Below are positions 24,001 to 31,365 of a stretch of DNA of 64,000 nucleotides, in pieces. The stretch lies in the NCBI GenBank assembly GCA_012861695.1, contig JAAOOA010000598.1, positions 1 through 64,000 on the forward strand, given 5' to 3'. A model generated the notes under the pieces. That model saw only the letters and a list, made by a program, of their open reading frames with translations, searched no databases and was not told the origin of the DNA. Source of the DNA: Trematomus loennbergii. Lineage: Eukaryota > Chordata > Actinopteri > Perciformes > Nototheniidae. Made by a program: the position numbers and the translations under genes. How positions within the stretch are numbered: the first letter of the stretch is position 1; every line of letters begins with the position of its first letter.

Positions 24001-27000
24001 CAGACCCCTTCATCTCTGAGGAACCACATCACTCAGAACATACCAGACCCCTTCATCTCTGAGGAACCACATCACTCAGAACATACCAGACCCCTTCATC
24101 TCTGAGGAACCACATCACTCAGAACATACCAGACCCCTTCATCTCTGAGGAACCACATCACTCAGAACATACCAGACCCCTTCATCTCTGAGGAACCACA
24201 TCACTCAGAACATACCAGACCCCTTCATCTCTGAGGAACCACATCATTCAGAACATACCAGACCCCTTCATCTCTGAGGAACCACATCACTCAGAACATA
24301 CCAGACCCTTCATCTCTGAGGAACCACATCATTCAGAACATACCAGACCCCTTCATCTCTGAGGAACCACATCACTCAGAACATACCAGACCCCTTCATC
24401 TCTGAGGAACCACATCACTCAGAACATACCAGACCCCTTCATCTCTGAGGAACCACATCACTCAGAACATACCAGACCCCTTCATCTCTGAGGAACCACA
24501 TCACTCAGAACATACCAGACCCCTTCATCTCTGAGGAACCACATCACTCAGAACATACCAGACCCCTTCATCTCTGAGGAACCACATCACTCAGAACATA
24601 CCAGACCCCTTCATCTCTGAGGAACCACATCACTCAGAACATACCAGACCCCTTCATCTCTGAGGAACCACATCACTCAGAGAGTCAGCAGCTTTTCACA
24701 CCGGCTCAGAAGCCCAAATAATAAAAGGTGTTTATTCAAAGAGTGAGGCGCTGTATCCAGTGATGCTGGGACACACTGAGGATACGAGGAGAGAGGGACA
24801 CACCGAGGATACGAGGAGAGAGGGACACACCGAGGATACGGAAGAGGGACACACCGAGGATACGAGGAGAGAGGGACACACCGAGGATACGAGGAGAGAG
24901 GGACACACCGAGGATACGAGGAGAGAGGGACACACCGAGGATACGAGGAGAGAGGGACACCGAGGATACGAGGAGAGAGGGACACACGAGGATACGAGGA
25001 GAGAGGGACACACCGAGGATACGAGGAGAGAGGGACACACCGAGGATACGAGGAGAGAGGGACACACCGAGGATACGAGGAGAGAGGGACACACCGAGGA
25101 TACGAGGAGAGAGGGACACCGAGGATACGAGGAGAGAGGGACACACCGAGGATACGAGGAGAGAGGGACACACCGAGGATACGAGGAGAGAGGGACACGA
25201 GGATACGAGGAGAGAGGGACACACTGAGAGGATACGAGGAGAGAGACACACTGAGAGGATACGAGGAGAGAGGGACACACCGAGGATACGAGGAGAGAGA
25301 CACACCGAGGATACGAGGAGAGAGGGACACACCGAGGATACGAGGAGAGAGGGACACACCGAGGATACGAGGAGAGAGGGACACACCGAGGATACGAGGA
25401 GAGAGGGACACACCGAGGATACGAGGAGAGAGGGACACACCGAGGATACGAGGAGAGAGGGACACACCGAGGATACGAGGAGAGAGGGACACCGAGGATA
25501 CGAGGAGAGAGGGACCAACCGAGGATACGAGGAGAGAGGGACACCACCGAGGATACGAGGAGAGAGGGACACACTGAGAGGATACGAGGAGAGAGGGACA
25601 CACCGAGGATACGAGGAGAGAGGGACACACCGAGGATACGAGGAGAGAGGGACACACCGAGGATACGAGGAGAGAGACACACTGAGAGGATACGAGGAGA
25701 GAGGGACACACCGAGGATACGAGGAGAGAGACACACCGAGGATACGAGGAGAGAGGACACACGAGGATACGAGGAAGAGGGACACACCGAGGATACGAGG
25801 AGAGAGGGACACACCGAGGATACGAGGAGAGAGGGACACACTGAGGATACGAGGAGAGAGGGACACACTGAGATACGAGGAGAGAGACACACTGAGAGGA
25901 TACGAGGAGAGAGGGACACACTGAGAGATACGAGGAGAGAGGGACACACCGAGGATACGAGGAGAGAGGGACACACCGAGGATACGAGGAGAGAGGGACA
26001 CGAGGATACGAGGAGAGAGAGGGACACACTGAGGATACGAGGAGAGAGACACACTGAGGATACGAGGAGAGAGGGACACACTGAGAGGATACGAGGAGAG
26101 AGGGACACACCGAGAGATACGAGGAGAGAGGGACACACTGAGGATACGAGGAGAGAGACACACCGAGGATACGAGGAGAGAGGGACACACTGAGGATACG
26201 AGGAGAGGGACACACTGAGGATACGAGGAGAGAGACACACTGAGATACGAGGAGAGAGGGACACACCGAGGATACGAGGAGAGAGGGACACTGAGAGGAT
26301 ACGAGGAGAGAGAGGGACACACTGAGAGATACGAGGAGAGAGACACACTGAGAGGATACGAGGAGAGAGAGGGACACACTGAGGATACGAGGAGCGAGAC
26401 ACACCGAGGATACGAGGAGAGAGAGGGACACACCGAGGATACGAGGAGAGAGAGGACACACTGAGGATACGAGGAGAGAGGGACACACTGAGGATACGAG
26501 GAGAGAGACACACTGAGGATACGAGGAGAGAGACACACTGAGGATACGAGGAGAGAGACACACACCGAGGATACGAGGAGAGAGGGACACACTGAGAGGA
26601 TACGAGGAGAGAGGGACACACCGAGGATACGAGGAGAGAGACACCGAGGATACGAGGAGAGAGGGACACACCGAGGATACGCGGAGAGAGAGGGACACAC
26701 CGAGGATACGAGGAGAGAGGAACACACTGAGGGATACGAGAGAGAGGGACACCCGAGAGAGACACTGAGGATACGAGGAGAGAGGACACACTGAAGATAC
26801 GAGGAGAGAGGGACACACTGAGGATACGAGGAGAGAGGGACACACCGAGGATACGAGGAGAGAGACACACTGAGGATACGAGGAGAGGGACACACCGAGG
26901 ATACGAGGAGAGAGAGGGACACACCGAGGATACGAGGAGAGAGGGACACACCGAGGATACGAGGAGAGAGAGGGACACACTGAGGATACGAGGAGAGAGA

Positions 27001-27634
27001 GGGACACACTGAGGATACGAGGAGAGAGAACACACTGAGGATACGAGGAGAGAGGGACACACCGAGGATACGAGGAGAGAGGGAAATGTACGGTGTCACA
27101 GTAGAGAGAAGCTAGAACACGGTAACATGAAAGGCGTGTACATAGTATTTAAATTCACTTTAGTACACATTCAAGTGGGTACATGAGTACCAGGAGAAGT
27201 ACAAAGTAACGAAAGGTGAACAAACGTTAAGCTAAATGAAGCTAACAACAGCTAACTGCAGTTTAGCTTAGTGAAGCTAAGCTAAATGTGGCTAAATGAA
27301 GCTAAGCTAACTGTGGCTAACTGGAGGCCTGTGATCAGATATCAATATGGATAAAGGTCCTCCGGGCTTCAGGTGTCGAGGCTGTGAGAGTTTGAATACA
27401 AAGCGTTAACAGAGGCACATTACTGTGAGATAAACACGTGTGAACCCGGACCTGTAAACATGTGACCAGCCGCCGTTAGCTTCGGTGCTAACAGTGCTAA
27501 CAGCTAACTCACAATAACCGCTTAAGAGCTACGGCTGCAGTAAACGGTCAAATGAATAACTATACACGGGGATCGGTTCTCCCGGTTCCCCCCGGTTCCT
27601 CACCTCCTCCCGAGCTGCGGCTGTGTCTGCTCAT
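7975..27634 (-). CDS. srsf7: srsf7 (serine/arginine-rich splicing factor 7, 9G8), eight coding exons
   Basis: SRSF7 is a nuclear SR protein that binds exonic RNA through an RRM and a CCHC zinc knuckle. It promotes splice-site use and mRNA export, with an RS domain for protein contacts. I joined the exons at 27604-27634, 23729-23909, 21943-22121, 18452-18516, 14337-14409, 13959-14102, 9145-9181 and 7975-8061 by GT-AG sites and matching phase. The order N-terminus, RRM, knuckle, RS domain matches the family. Among SR proteins only SRSF7 has this single CCHC knuckle after the RRM. The introns are almost all minisatellite, giving a gene of about 19.8 kb. One break is seen: exon 3 is one base short of the frame needed to join the RRM to the knuckle, either an assembly error or a real frameshift. 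The C-terminal exon phase is uncertain. Gene identity is very secure; functional status is less so. Confidence 0.9.
8096..8213. repeat. GT/GAGT microsatellite in srsf7 intron 7
   Basis: Runs of GTGTGAGTGAGAGAGTGTGT form a simple-sequence tract that abuts the inverted-repeat element at 8214. It resumes after that element at 8882, so the element inserted into the tract. Confidence 0.85.
8214..8881. mobile_element. Non-autonomous DNA transposon with GGCCCAATCCCAAACC ends, copy 1
   Basis: It begins GGCCCAATCCCAAACCGCCC and ends with the inverse of GGCCCAATCCCAAACCACTC. It has no transposase frame; the internal open frame at 8630-8884 is not conserved as a gene. A partial inverted-orientation copy lies at 28061-28548. 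The ends resemble Harbinger/ISL2EU-type elements, but I cannot assign the superfamily firmly. Confidence 0.65.
8882..9130. repeat. GT/GAGT microsatellite, right part of interrupted tract
   Basis: GTGAGTCAGAGTGTGTGTGTG repeats continue the tract seen before 8213. It ends about 14 bases from the donor of srsf7 exon 7. Confidence 0.85.
9145..9181 (-). CDS. srsf7: srsf7 exon 7 (RS-domain end)
   Basis: The exon is bounded by a TGTGTCTGCAG acceptor before 9181 and a GAG|GTGAGT donor after 9145. It enters with the two bases carried from exon 6 (AG+G = Arg) and encodes [13 protein letters not shown], ending in phase 0. The short Ser/Arg/Gly-rich peptide fits the C-terminal part of the SRSF7 RS region. 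It is 37 nt long. Confidence 0.75.
9240..10254. repeat. Minisatellite A, left block (srsf7 intron 6)
   Basis: The units of about 27-39 bp share CTTATTGTGAAAGTCTCCCT followed by CAGTGATC or CAGTGATCGTTACAGG. The same family reappears at 13333-13958 with a slightly different spacer, on the far side of several insertions. The first half resembles the intron sequence next to exon 7 (TTTATTGTGAAGGAGAC at 9200-9216), so the unit may have been seeded there. Confidence 0.95.
10255..10870. mobile_element. Probable hAT-like non-autonomous element remnant
   Basis: It starts GGCGCATTTCCCCTGCAGGG at about 10256, a type of terminus common on fish hAT-derived non-autonomous elements. It is followed by GTACGG/GGTATAGT and a GGCGGAGCC region. 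A matching second end is not clear, although GTGTTTCCCCTGCCG at about 10628 may be internal. No open frame. It interrupts minisatellite A. Confidence 0.4.
10876..11490. repeat. 35-bp minisatellite, about 18 units
   Basis: The unit contains AACACCTCAGACCCCAATCC and GTACGGGTCAGCAGC, with C/G and T/A variants. Long open frames on both strands arise only because the unit lacks stops. They are not genes. Confidence 0.95.
11497..11653 (+). mobile_element. Reverse-transcriptase fragment of a LINE, part 1
   Basis: The plus-strand translation gives [10 protein letters not shown], then [12 protein letters not shown]. This corresponds to the RT motif region seen intact in the LINE at 36319-37446 ([11 protein letters not shown] and [11 protein letters not shown]). 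Note FDD in place of FADD. The sequence continues in homology at 13154 after an inserted element, so this fragment is split. Confidence 0.7.
11875..12450. repeat. 34-bp minisatellite inside the hAT-like element, about 17 units
   Basis: The unit contains GGGGCCCCTCGACCTAGC then TTTCATCACCATCAGT, with a C/A variant (GACC or GAAC). Occasional bases are missing. It expanded within a transposon interior. Confidence 0.95.
12514..12984. mobile_element. TTAA-flanked piggyBac-like MITE nested in the hAT-like element
   Basis: It begins AGGGGACCTATCATGC after TTAA (12510-12513) and ends GCATGATAGGTCCACT before TTAA (12985-12988). The terminal repeats are a near-perfect 16-bp pair. It has no transposase. 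It is nested in the hAT-like element. Confidence 0.75.
13154..13332 (+). mobile_element. LINE RT fragment, part 2
   Basis: The plus strand encodes [12 protein letters not shown], then [18 protein letters not shown]. This matches [12 protein letters not shown] and [16 protein letters not shown] of the LINE at 36.3-37.4 kb. It continues the homology that stops at 11653. The rest of the LINE is absent. Confidence 0.7.
13333..13958. repeat. Minisatellite A, right block (srsf7 intron 6)
   Basis: The units of about 38 bp contain CTTATTGTGAAAGTCTCCCC, TCAGTGATCACTGTGTCT. This is the same family as 9240-10254, but with a homogenised CACTGTGTCT spacer. It abuts exon 6 at 13959. Confidence 0.95.
13959..14102 (-). 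CDS. srsf7: srsf7 exon 6 (main RS-domain exon)
   Basis: The acceptor TTTTTCTCTCTCAG precedes 14102 and the donor CAG|GTAACC follows 13959. It enters completing an Arg codon from exon 5. It encodes 48 residues dominated by RS/SR and RP/PR dipeptides, beginning [20 protein letters not shown] and ending RGPSR. It is 144 nt with no stop. The RS dipeptides are the phosphorylated platform that binds other splicing factors and import receptors. The exon itself looks internally repetitive (CCAGGTCCAGGTCT), and it is flanked by a minisatellite directly after its donor. Confidence 0.85.
14128..14335. repeat. 52-bp tandem repeat filling srsf7 intron 5, about 4 copies
   Basis: The unit contains GTGGTTCTGGATCCTGAGGG then TCAGGGACAGGAAGTGGAC. 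It occupies nearly all of the 234-bp intron between exons 5 and 6. Confidence 0.9.
14337..14409 (-). CDS. srsf7: srsf7 exon 5 (RS domain)
   Basis: The acceptor CTCCTGTCTCAG precedes 14409 and the donor CCAG|GTGAGT follows 14337. It is 73 nt and fits phase 1 in, phase 2 out between exons 4 and 6. In that frame it reads [20 protein letters not shown], then PQRAR. In the next frame the middle reads GSRSASP. A typical SRSF7 RS string (SRSASPRRSRS) is recovered only by switching frame at CCCCAGAAGG, so small compensating indels in homopolymers here and in exon 4 (GGGGG) are possible. The frame as given is open. Confidence 0.7.
14430..14475. repeat. Left stub of the intron 4 minisatellite
   Basis: Four GGACAGGTGAGT or TTACAGGTGAGT units precede an inserted element at about 14476. 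The main array continues after 15083. Confidence 0.8.
14476..15083. mobile_element. Non-autonomous DNA element inserted in the intron 4 array
   Basis: The left end ACTTTCACACCAAGTACTTT and right end AGTACTCCGGTGGGAAAGCG are imperfect inverted repeats. TAAAGGA and TAAGGAC flanks resemble a duplicated piece of the minisatellite unit. The internal frame at 14765-14992 shows no domain. The superfamily is uncertain. Confidence 0.5.
15084..18392. repeat. 15-bp minisatellite, about 200 units (srsf7 intron 4), with 1.22-kb higher-order period
   Basis: The unit is GGTGAGTCAAGGACA, with CACGG and shorter GTGATTAAA variants. TGAGTCA, a perfect AP-1 site, recurs in almost every unit. Variant strings repeat at long range: a GATTAAA-marked block at 15661 recurs at 16881, and the rare AAGTGAGTCA unit at 16111 recurs at 17340. 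This indicates a higher-order repeat of about 1.22 kb. On the srsf7 transcript strand most units contain no AG dinucleotide. Open frames within it are artefacts of a stop-free 15-bp unit. Confidence 0.95.
18452..18516 (-). CDS. srsf7: srsf7 exon 4 (start of RS domain)
   Basis: The acceptor GTCTCCTGCAG precedes 18516 and the donor GGAG|GTGAGT follows 18452. It completes an Arg codon from exon 3 and encodes [20 protein letters not shown], then GG. It is 65 nt. The RSRGRR block matches the start of the SRSF7 RS domain. The donor lies about 60 bases from the intron 4 minisatellite. Confidence 0.85.
18534..18817. repeat. About 22-bp minisatellite in srsf7 intron 3
   Basis: The unit CAGGACCACAGAGACACACA recurs with small length changes. 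It adjoins exon 4's acceptor side and passes directly into the next array. Confidence 0.9.
18818..21925. repeat. CA/CT-rich 22-24-bp minisatellite filling srsf7 intron 3
   Basis: The units contain CTCTCTCACGTACACCTCAC with CACACAC and TACTCT variants. Toward the right end (after 21540) they become CTCACACCCCTCTCTCCC. The plus strand is strongly pyrimidine-rich, so the srsf7 pre-mRNA would carry long GU/GA-rich tracts. A 1152-codon plus-strand frame here (Thr/His/Ser/Leu/Pro only) reflects the lack of stop codons in the unit and is not a gene. Confidence 0.95.
21943..22121 (-). CDS. srsf7: srsf7 exon 3 (end of RRM and CCHC zinc knuckle), one-base frame break
   Basis: The acceptor GGCTCCTCAG precedes 22121 and the donor AGCAG|GTAACT follows 21943. 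The conserved frame gives [20 protein letters not shown], then [20 protein letters not shown] and [14 protein letters not shown]. The knuckle CX2CX4HX4C is complete. The five codons before it (CAG CTG TGT GGC then GT) encode QLCG in the frame entering from exon 2. The next conserved codon CGG then arrives one base too early. As written the protein would stop at TGA shortly after QLCGVG. No alternative AG acceptor restores the frame. It is either a sequence error (for example a lost C in GTCCGG) or a true frameshift. Confidence 0.85.
22150..23470. repeat. 28-bp minisatellite with one E-box per unit (srsf7 intron 2), about 45 units
   Basis: The unit contains CTACTGTCAGGATCAATCAC followed by CACGTGGT. 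The CCACGTGG palindrome (MYC/USF-type E-box) is kept in most units. Variants are TCAGCATC, TACAGTC and an extra CTGATGGT. The open frames are repeat artefacts. Confidence 0.95.
23480..23722. repeat. GTGTGTGCAG microsatellite next to exon 2 donor
   Basis: Runs of GTGTGTGTGCAGGTGTGTGT end about 6 bases from the donor of exon 2. They are within intron 2. Confidence 0.9.
23729..23909 (-). CDS. srsf7: srsf7 exon 2 (RRM core)
   Basis: The acceptor GGTTCCTCAG precedes 23909 and the donor GGAAA|GTAGGT follows 23729. Exon 1's last base plus AG gives Glu; then [20 protein letters not shown] and so on to RELDGK. RNP2 (VYVGNL) and RNP1 (GFAFVEFE) are intact, followed by [14 protein letters not shown], almost identical to vertebrate SRSF7. 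It binds RNA. The start of the exon and its acceptor have been copied into the adjacent minisatellite (23925-24690). Confidence 0.93.
23925..24690 (-). repeat. 43-bp minisatellite derived from the intron 1/exon 2 splice junction, 17 units
   Basis: On the transcript strand each unit contains GATGTGGTTCCTCAGAGATG, then AAGG. This is the same sequence that spans the true acceptor and first coding bases of exon 2 (CAG|AGATGAAGG at 23910/23909). The units continue with GGTCTGGTATGTTCTGAGT. The array therefore arose by tandem duplication of the junction and carries 17 extra acceptor-like sites upstream of the real one. Confidence 0.93.
24765..27085. repeat. 27-bp minisatellite in srsf7 intron 1, about 85 units
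   Basis: The plus-strand unit contains GATACGAGGAGAGAGGGACA then CACCGAG or CACTGAG. Indels are frequent. All three minus-strand frames stay open for over 770 codons because the unit has no stop in any of them, so these are not genes. On the transcript strand the T-variant units read CTCCTCGTATCCTCAGTG, a polypyrimidine tract plus CAG. Confidence 0.95.
27086..27603 (-). other. srsf7: Unique 5' part of srsf7 intron 1
   Basis: This non-array sequence contains several AGCTAA/GCTAAC short repeats (27228-27320 and 27477-27510). I see no second exon, promoter-like CpG cluster or element here beyond the donor at 27603. Confidence 0.5.
27604..27634 (-). CDS. srsf7: srsf7 exon 1 (start codon)
   Basis: The ATG at 27634-27632 is followed by [10 protein letters not shown] and one base. 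The donor is GGAG|GTGAGG. The first base of the next codon joins AG of exon 2 to give Glu before MKVYVGNLG, matching the short MSR...GGE leader of vertebrate SRSF7. The start is fixed by that leader and by the promoter-like sequence upstream. Confidence 0.85.
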
Positions 27635-27764
27635 CTCTCCGGCTCAACGACGAGTCTCTGCGCGGGTTAGCTGTTAGCTTAGCTTAACGGAACTCACAAC
27701 AATAAGAGCCTCAGCCGTGCTACTTCCGGTCGGACTTAAAAATGCGGTACTTTTCGAGAAGGGG
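27635..27764 (-). promoter_or_regulatory. srsf7: srsf7 5' UTR and promoter with ETS site
   Basis: On the minus strand CCGGAAGT (27722-27729) is a perfect ETS/GABPA site about 90 bases upstream of the start codon, a common housekeeping promoter feature. No TATA box is seen. A truncated LINE begins at 27767, so the proximal promoter is at most about 130 bp of original sequence. Function is inferred from motif and position. Confidence 0.5.
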
Positions 27765-27766
27765 TC

Positions 27767-28032
27767 TTCTTCTTCTTTGGTGTTTATTGGCGGTTGGCAA
27801 ACCAACTTGTAGGTGCATTACCGCCACCAACTGGACTGGAGTGTGGACAAGAGACTATGCAGAAAACAAAAGAAATACAATAAAATAAAGAACCAAAACT
27901 CTAGATTATTTAAAATGTATCAATTCCTCTTAGAAACGTAATAATCTCACACTACATATTGCCTGATGTTTTCCCTAACAGCCCTGATAGCGAAAAGTCA
28001 TGGAATGTTGCTTTCTTCAGTGTCTGGAAAAG
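27767..28032 (-). mobile_element. 5'-truncated LINE with 12-bp target duplication, upstream of srsf7
   Basis: CGAGAAGGGGTC occurs at 27755-27766 and again at 28033-28044, a clean target-site duplication. The element, read on the minus strand, ends in AATAAACACCAAAGAAGAAG, with a GAA-repeat tail. A longer related copy lies at 48615-49035. It carries only the 3' end. Confidence 0.75.
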
Positions 28033-28060
28033 CGAGAAGGGGTCCAGCTGCAGCCACTAT

Positions 28061-28548
28061 GGCCCAATCCCAAACCACTCCCTCGACCCTACCCCTCCGT
28101 GGCGGAGTGAACTCCGTCTGTATTCTCACTCGCAGCTGAACGAGGCTCCCTCCTGTCAGATGGAGGGAGTAGATACAGCGGCAAGCTTTGGGACAAACTC
28201 CCCTCTCTCCGGCAGAAACAGGAAATGCCGTAACTGTTTGTAACAACGGTTTCAAATCAGCATCTCTTTGACACATGTAAATTAATAACTCAAATAAAAC
28301 TCCAAACATCTTTCATTGTGTTACTTTTTTGTAAAGCTCTTTTAGTTTTAAACCTGATATTTATAAGCTTCCTATTTTTTGCAACAGTCTGTAAATATAC
28401 ACAACTTTATAATAAATGCACACATTTACCTTTTTCTAGACTAAACACAGGTATGATCCTAACTTTAAAAAATATGAGGTTATCATGAGGTTGTTAACAT
28501 CGCAGTTTATCAGTGGATGTTTGCTGGAACTACTTGTAAACAGCGTGC
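28061..28548. mobile_element. GGCCCAATCCCAAACC-type DNA transposon, partial copy 2
   Basis: The sequence matches the right part of the element at 8214-8881 in inverse orientation, including the end GGCCCAATCCCAAACCACTC. Homology fades near 28548, so one end is missing. No transposase. Confidence 0.6.
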
Positions 28549-29839
28549 CATGGGCTGCACATGAGTAGACTCCACGGTCTTAAAATCCCCACAATGCTTT
28601 GCGCACGGACCAATTTCCCCAAATCTGTGGCGGAAGATGTAAGAGGCGGGGCCTCTCATATGGCACACCTGCACACTTGCTAGCCTGTTCCACTCTTTGT
28701 TTTCTGAATGCCAGAAAGTATTCTTGCCTTGCTTCTGAAGCAAGATGCTCGGCAGCATTCCAACTATCTGTTCTTCAAAATCTTTATTCCGCCGTTATTT
28801 TGCCGGTCTCCTTCTCCCACATCACAGAAACTCTGTTCAAACATCAAAACGTTCAGCTCGGGCGGGAATCGATGGCTATTACTTTTCTCATTCATAACTT
28901 TCATAATTTCCGAGATATCCCATAATTCATCACATTTTTAACCATTGAAGTCATGGAGAAACTCTTCAGACTTGAACAATCTTCATGCGACTTCAATTGC
29001 TAACTGTTCATTCATTCTTTCACTCAGAAACCTCATTCCAACTTTAAAATGTTACACATCTTTCTGACATTATTCGTGTAACACAACTTTTAAATCTGAT
29101 TCTTACTTTTTATAAATATTAACATTGTTCAGACCTTGGTAAAGAGGCCTACTTCAGCTTTAACATTGCGCAGCTCGTTAAGGCAGAGTGTGTGATGTCA
29201 GAGTTAGAGTGGAGGACAGTTTGAAATGTGCCTTCATATTTTTTTTTAAACCTGCCATAATTCCCAAACCCTACATTCCTGAGAAACGTAGGAAAACATC
29301 TCGTAGCTTGAAAAATAAAAAAAGATTAAGCAAAATAATAAACAAAATGCCTCTTGAGGGCATGAAGTGACAAAAACGTTCAACATGTCTCCATTAAAGC
29401 CCATTGTAAGTTCAGGCTGATATTTCCTCACAGCAGCAGCCGCACACCTTTAGTTAAACTGCCAAAAAGGCCACATTATTAACCCGAAAGTACACAAAAA
29501 GCACACTTTAGATGCTCAAGGTCCTTGAGATGCTTCACGTTTTGAAATTTCACAGATATCTGTTACGGTTCTTCAACAAAACGTTCACATGTAAGAGGTT
29601 TATCTCTCATTCAGAACAATGGAAACCTTTGATCTCTGGACACGTCGTTAGCTCAATATAAACACCTGTGTCATGGAACACGATGATGTCATAACTCCAA
29701 CTGACATGCTCAGAGCAGCAGACTTCAGATAATGGTTAATGGTCCTGCCCAACAGCTCTACGTCAATTATGGGGTGTCATCATGCCGTTTCCATGGAAGC
29801 GTTTCCATCCCTCGCCATAAAAGACGATGTCGCTATAAA
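28549..29839. other. Intergenic AT-rich sequence without recognised genes
   Basis: I see no coding frame with domain or splice support. Sequence near 29760-29840 resembles the ends of the 412-445-bp repeat units starting at 30226 (GCCATAAAA, ACGATGTCGCTATAA), so the repeat family begins before the MITE at 29844. Confidence 0.5.
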
Positions 29840-29843
29840 TTAA

Positions 29844-30222
29844 AGGTAGGGTAGGTAATTTGGAGAAACCGGCTCGAGATCGCTAGAATTTGAAAATACA
29901 CAGCCGGAAAAAATCTGCCACTTCCTTACAGAGCCCCTCCTCCAACACACACGAACGCGCACATGACCAATGAGGGCACGAGATAAGTTTGTGCACAGAT
30001 GGAAGGCTGACAGGCAGGTAGGCCATCCAGTTATTTTAGCCGGGCCGGCTCAGATGATTGGTCGTGCTTTTTACAGTACTACAGCTTCCACAGATGATAT
30101 TTATTTATGGATTTTTTGTCAAAGCACTTCAATATTCATTGCTATCGGATGTTAAGAGCATTCCATGGAATATAACAACAAGTGTATCTCGAGCCGGTTT
30201 CTCAAACTTACCTACCCCACCT
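29844..30222. mobile_element. Short TTAA-flanked MITE, copy 2
   Basis: It begins AGGTAGGGTAGGTAATTTGG after TTAA (29840-29843) and ends TTACCTACCCCACCT before TTAA (30223-30226). The terminal repeats of about 35 bp include GAGAAACCGGCTCGAG. It is inserted within the larger tandem repeat: CGCTATAA before it and CTCCTATG after it are contiguous in the other repeat units. Confidence 0.8.
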
Positions 30223-30225
30223 TTA

Positions 30226-31365
30226 ACTCCTATGAAAATGTTCAAAAAGTGCTCAAACTTCACATGTGTGCTAACAGTCCAGCAGTGAAGACATCTACGG
30301 GACAGTTTTGAGATTTCTTCAAATGCCGTTGCCATGGCAACACAATGCTCGCCATGAAACACGGTTTTCTCATAACTTCAGTGAAAATGCTCCAAACGGC
30401 CCAAAACTTCACAGGTTTGGTAACGATGCAGCCATCAACGCATCTAAGCATATTATGGGGTGTCATCAAATGCTGTTGCCATGGCGACAGACCACCAATG
30501 GACACGGTCCAATCGTCCCCCAATATTCACTTGTATCACCGGTCCATGCCTCAACAGCTCTACGCCAAATCTGAGGTCTCACCATATGTTTTTCCATGGA
30601 AACGCATCCCTCGCCATAAAACACGATGTCGCTATAACTCCTATGAAAATGTTCAAAAAGTGCTCAAACTTCACATGTGTGCTAACAGTCCAGCCGTGAA
30701 GACATCTACGGGACAGTTTTGAGATGTTTCAAATGCCGTTGCCATGGCAACACAACGCTCGCTCGCCATGAAACACGGTTTTCTCATAACTTCAGTGAAA
30801 ATGCTCCAAACGGCCCAAAACTTCACAGGTTTGGTAACGATGCAGCCATCAACGCATCTAAGCGTATTATGGGGTGTCATCAAATGCCGTTGCCATGGCG
30901 ACAGACCACTCGCCATGAAACGATGTCGCTGTAAGTCCAATGGACACGGTCCAATCGTCCCCCAATATTCACTTGTATATCACCGGTCCATGCCTCAACA
31001 GCTCTACGCCAAATCTGAGGTCTCACCATATGTCGTTTCCATGGAAACGCATCCCTCGCCATAAAACACGATGTCGCTATAACTCCTATGAAAATGTTCA
31101 AAAAGTGCTCAAACTTCACATGTGTGCTAACAGTCCAGCCGTGAAGACATCTACGGGACAGTTTTGAGATTTCTTCAAATGCCGTTGCCATGGCAACACA
31201 ATGCTCGCCATGAAACACGGTTTTCTCATAACTTCAGTGAAAATGCTCCAAACGGCCCAAAACTTCACAGGTTTGGTAACGATGCAGCCATCAACGCATC
31301 TAAGCGTATTATGGGATGTCATCAAATGCCGTTGGCATGGCGACAGATCATTCGCCATCAAGTTA
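30226..31365. repeat. 412-445-bp tandem repeat, about 2.6 copies
   Basis: CTCCTATGAAAATGTTCAAA begins units at about 30227, 30638 and 31083. Each unit has internal half-repeats around GCCGTTGCCATGGCAACACA and CCATGGAAACGCATCCC. Open frames on both strands are shared between copies but show no recognisable protein. Confidence 0.85.

Noticed and set aside
24677..27099. Three overlapping minus-strand frames of about 780 codons
   Set aside because: All three frames are open at once because the 27-bp unit lacks stops in every minus frame. A real gene would use one.
29970..30155. Small ORF shared with 7304-7567
   Set aside because: Both lie within two copies of the same TTAA-flanked MITE. The shared sequence is transposon, not a conserved protein.
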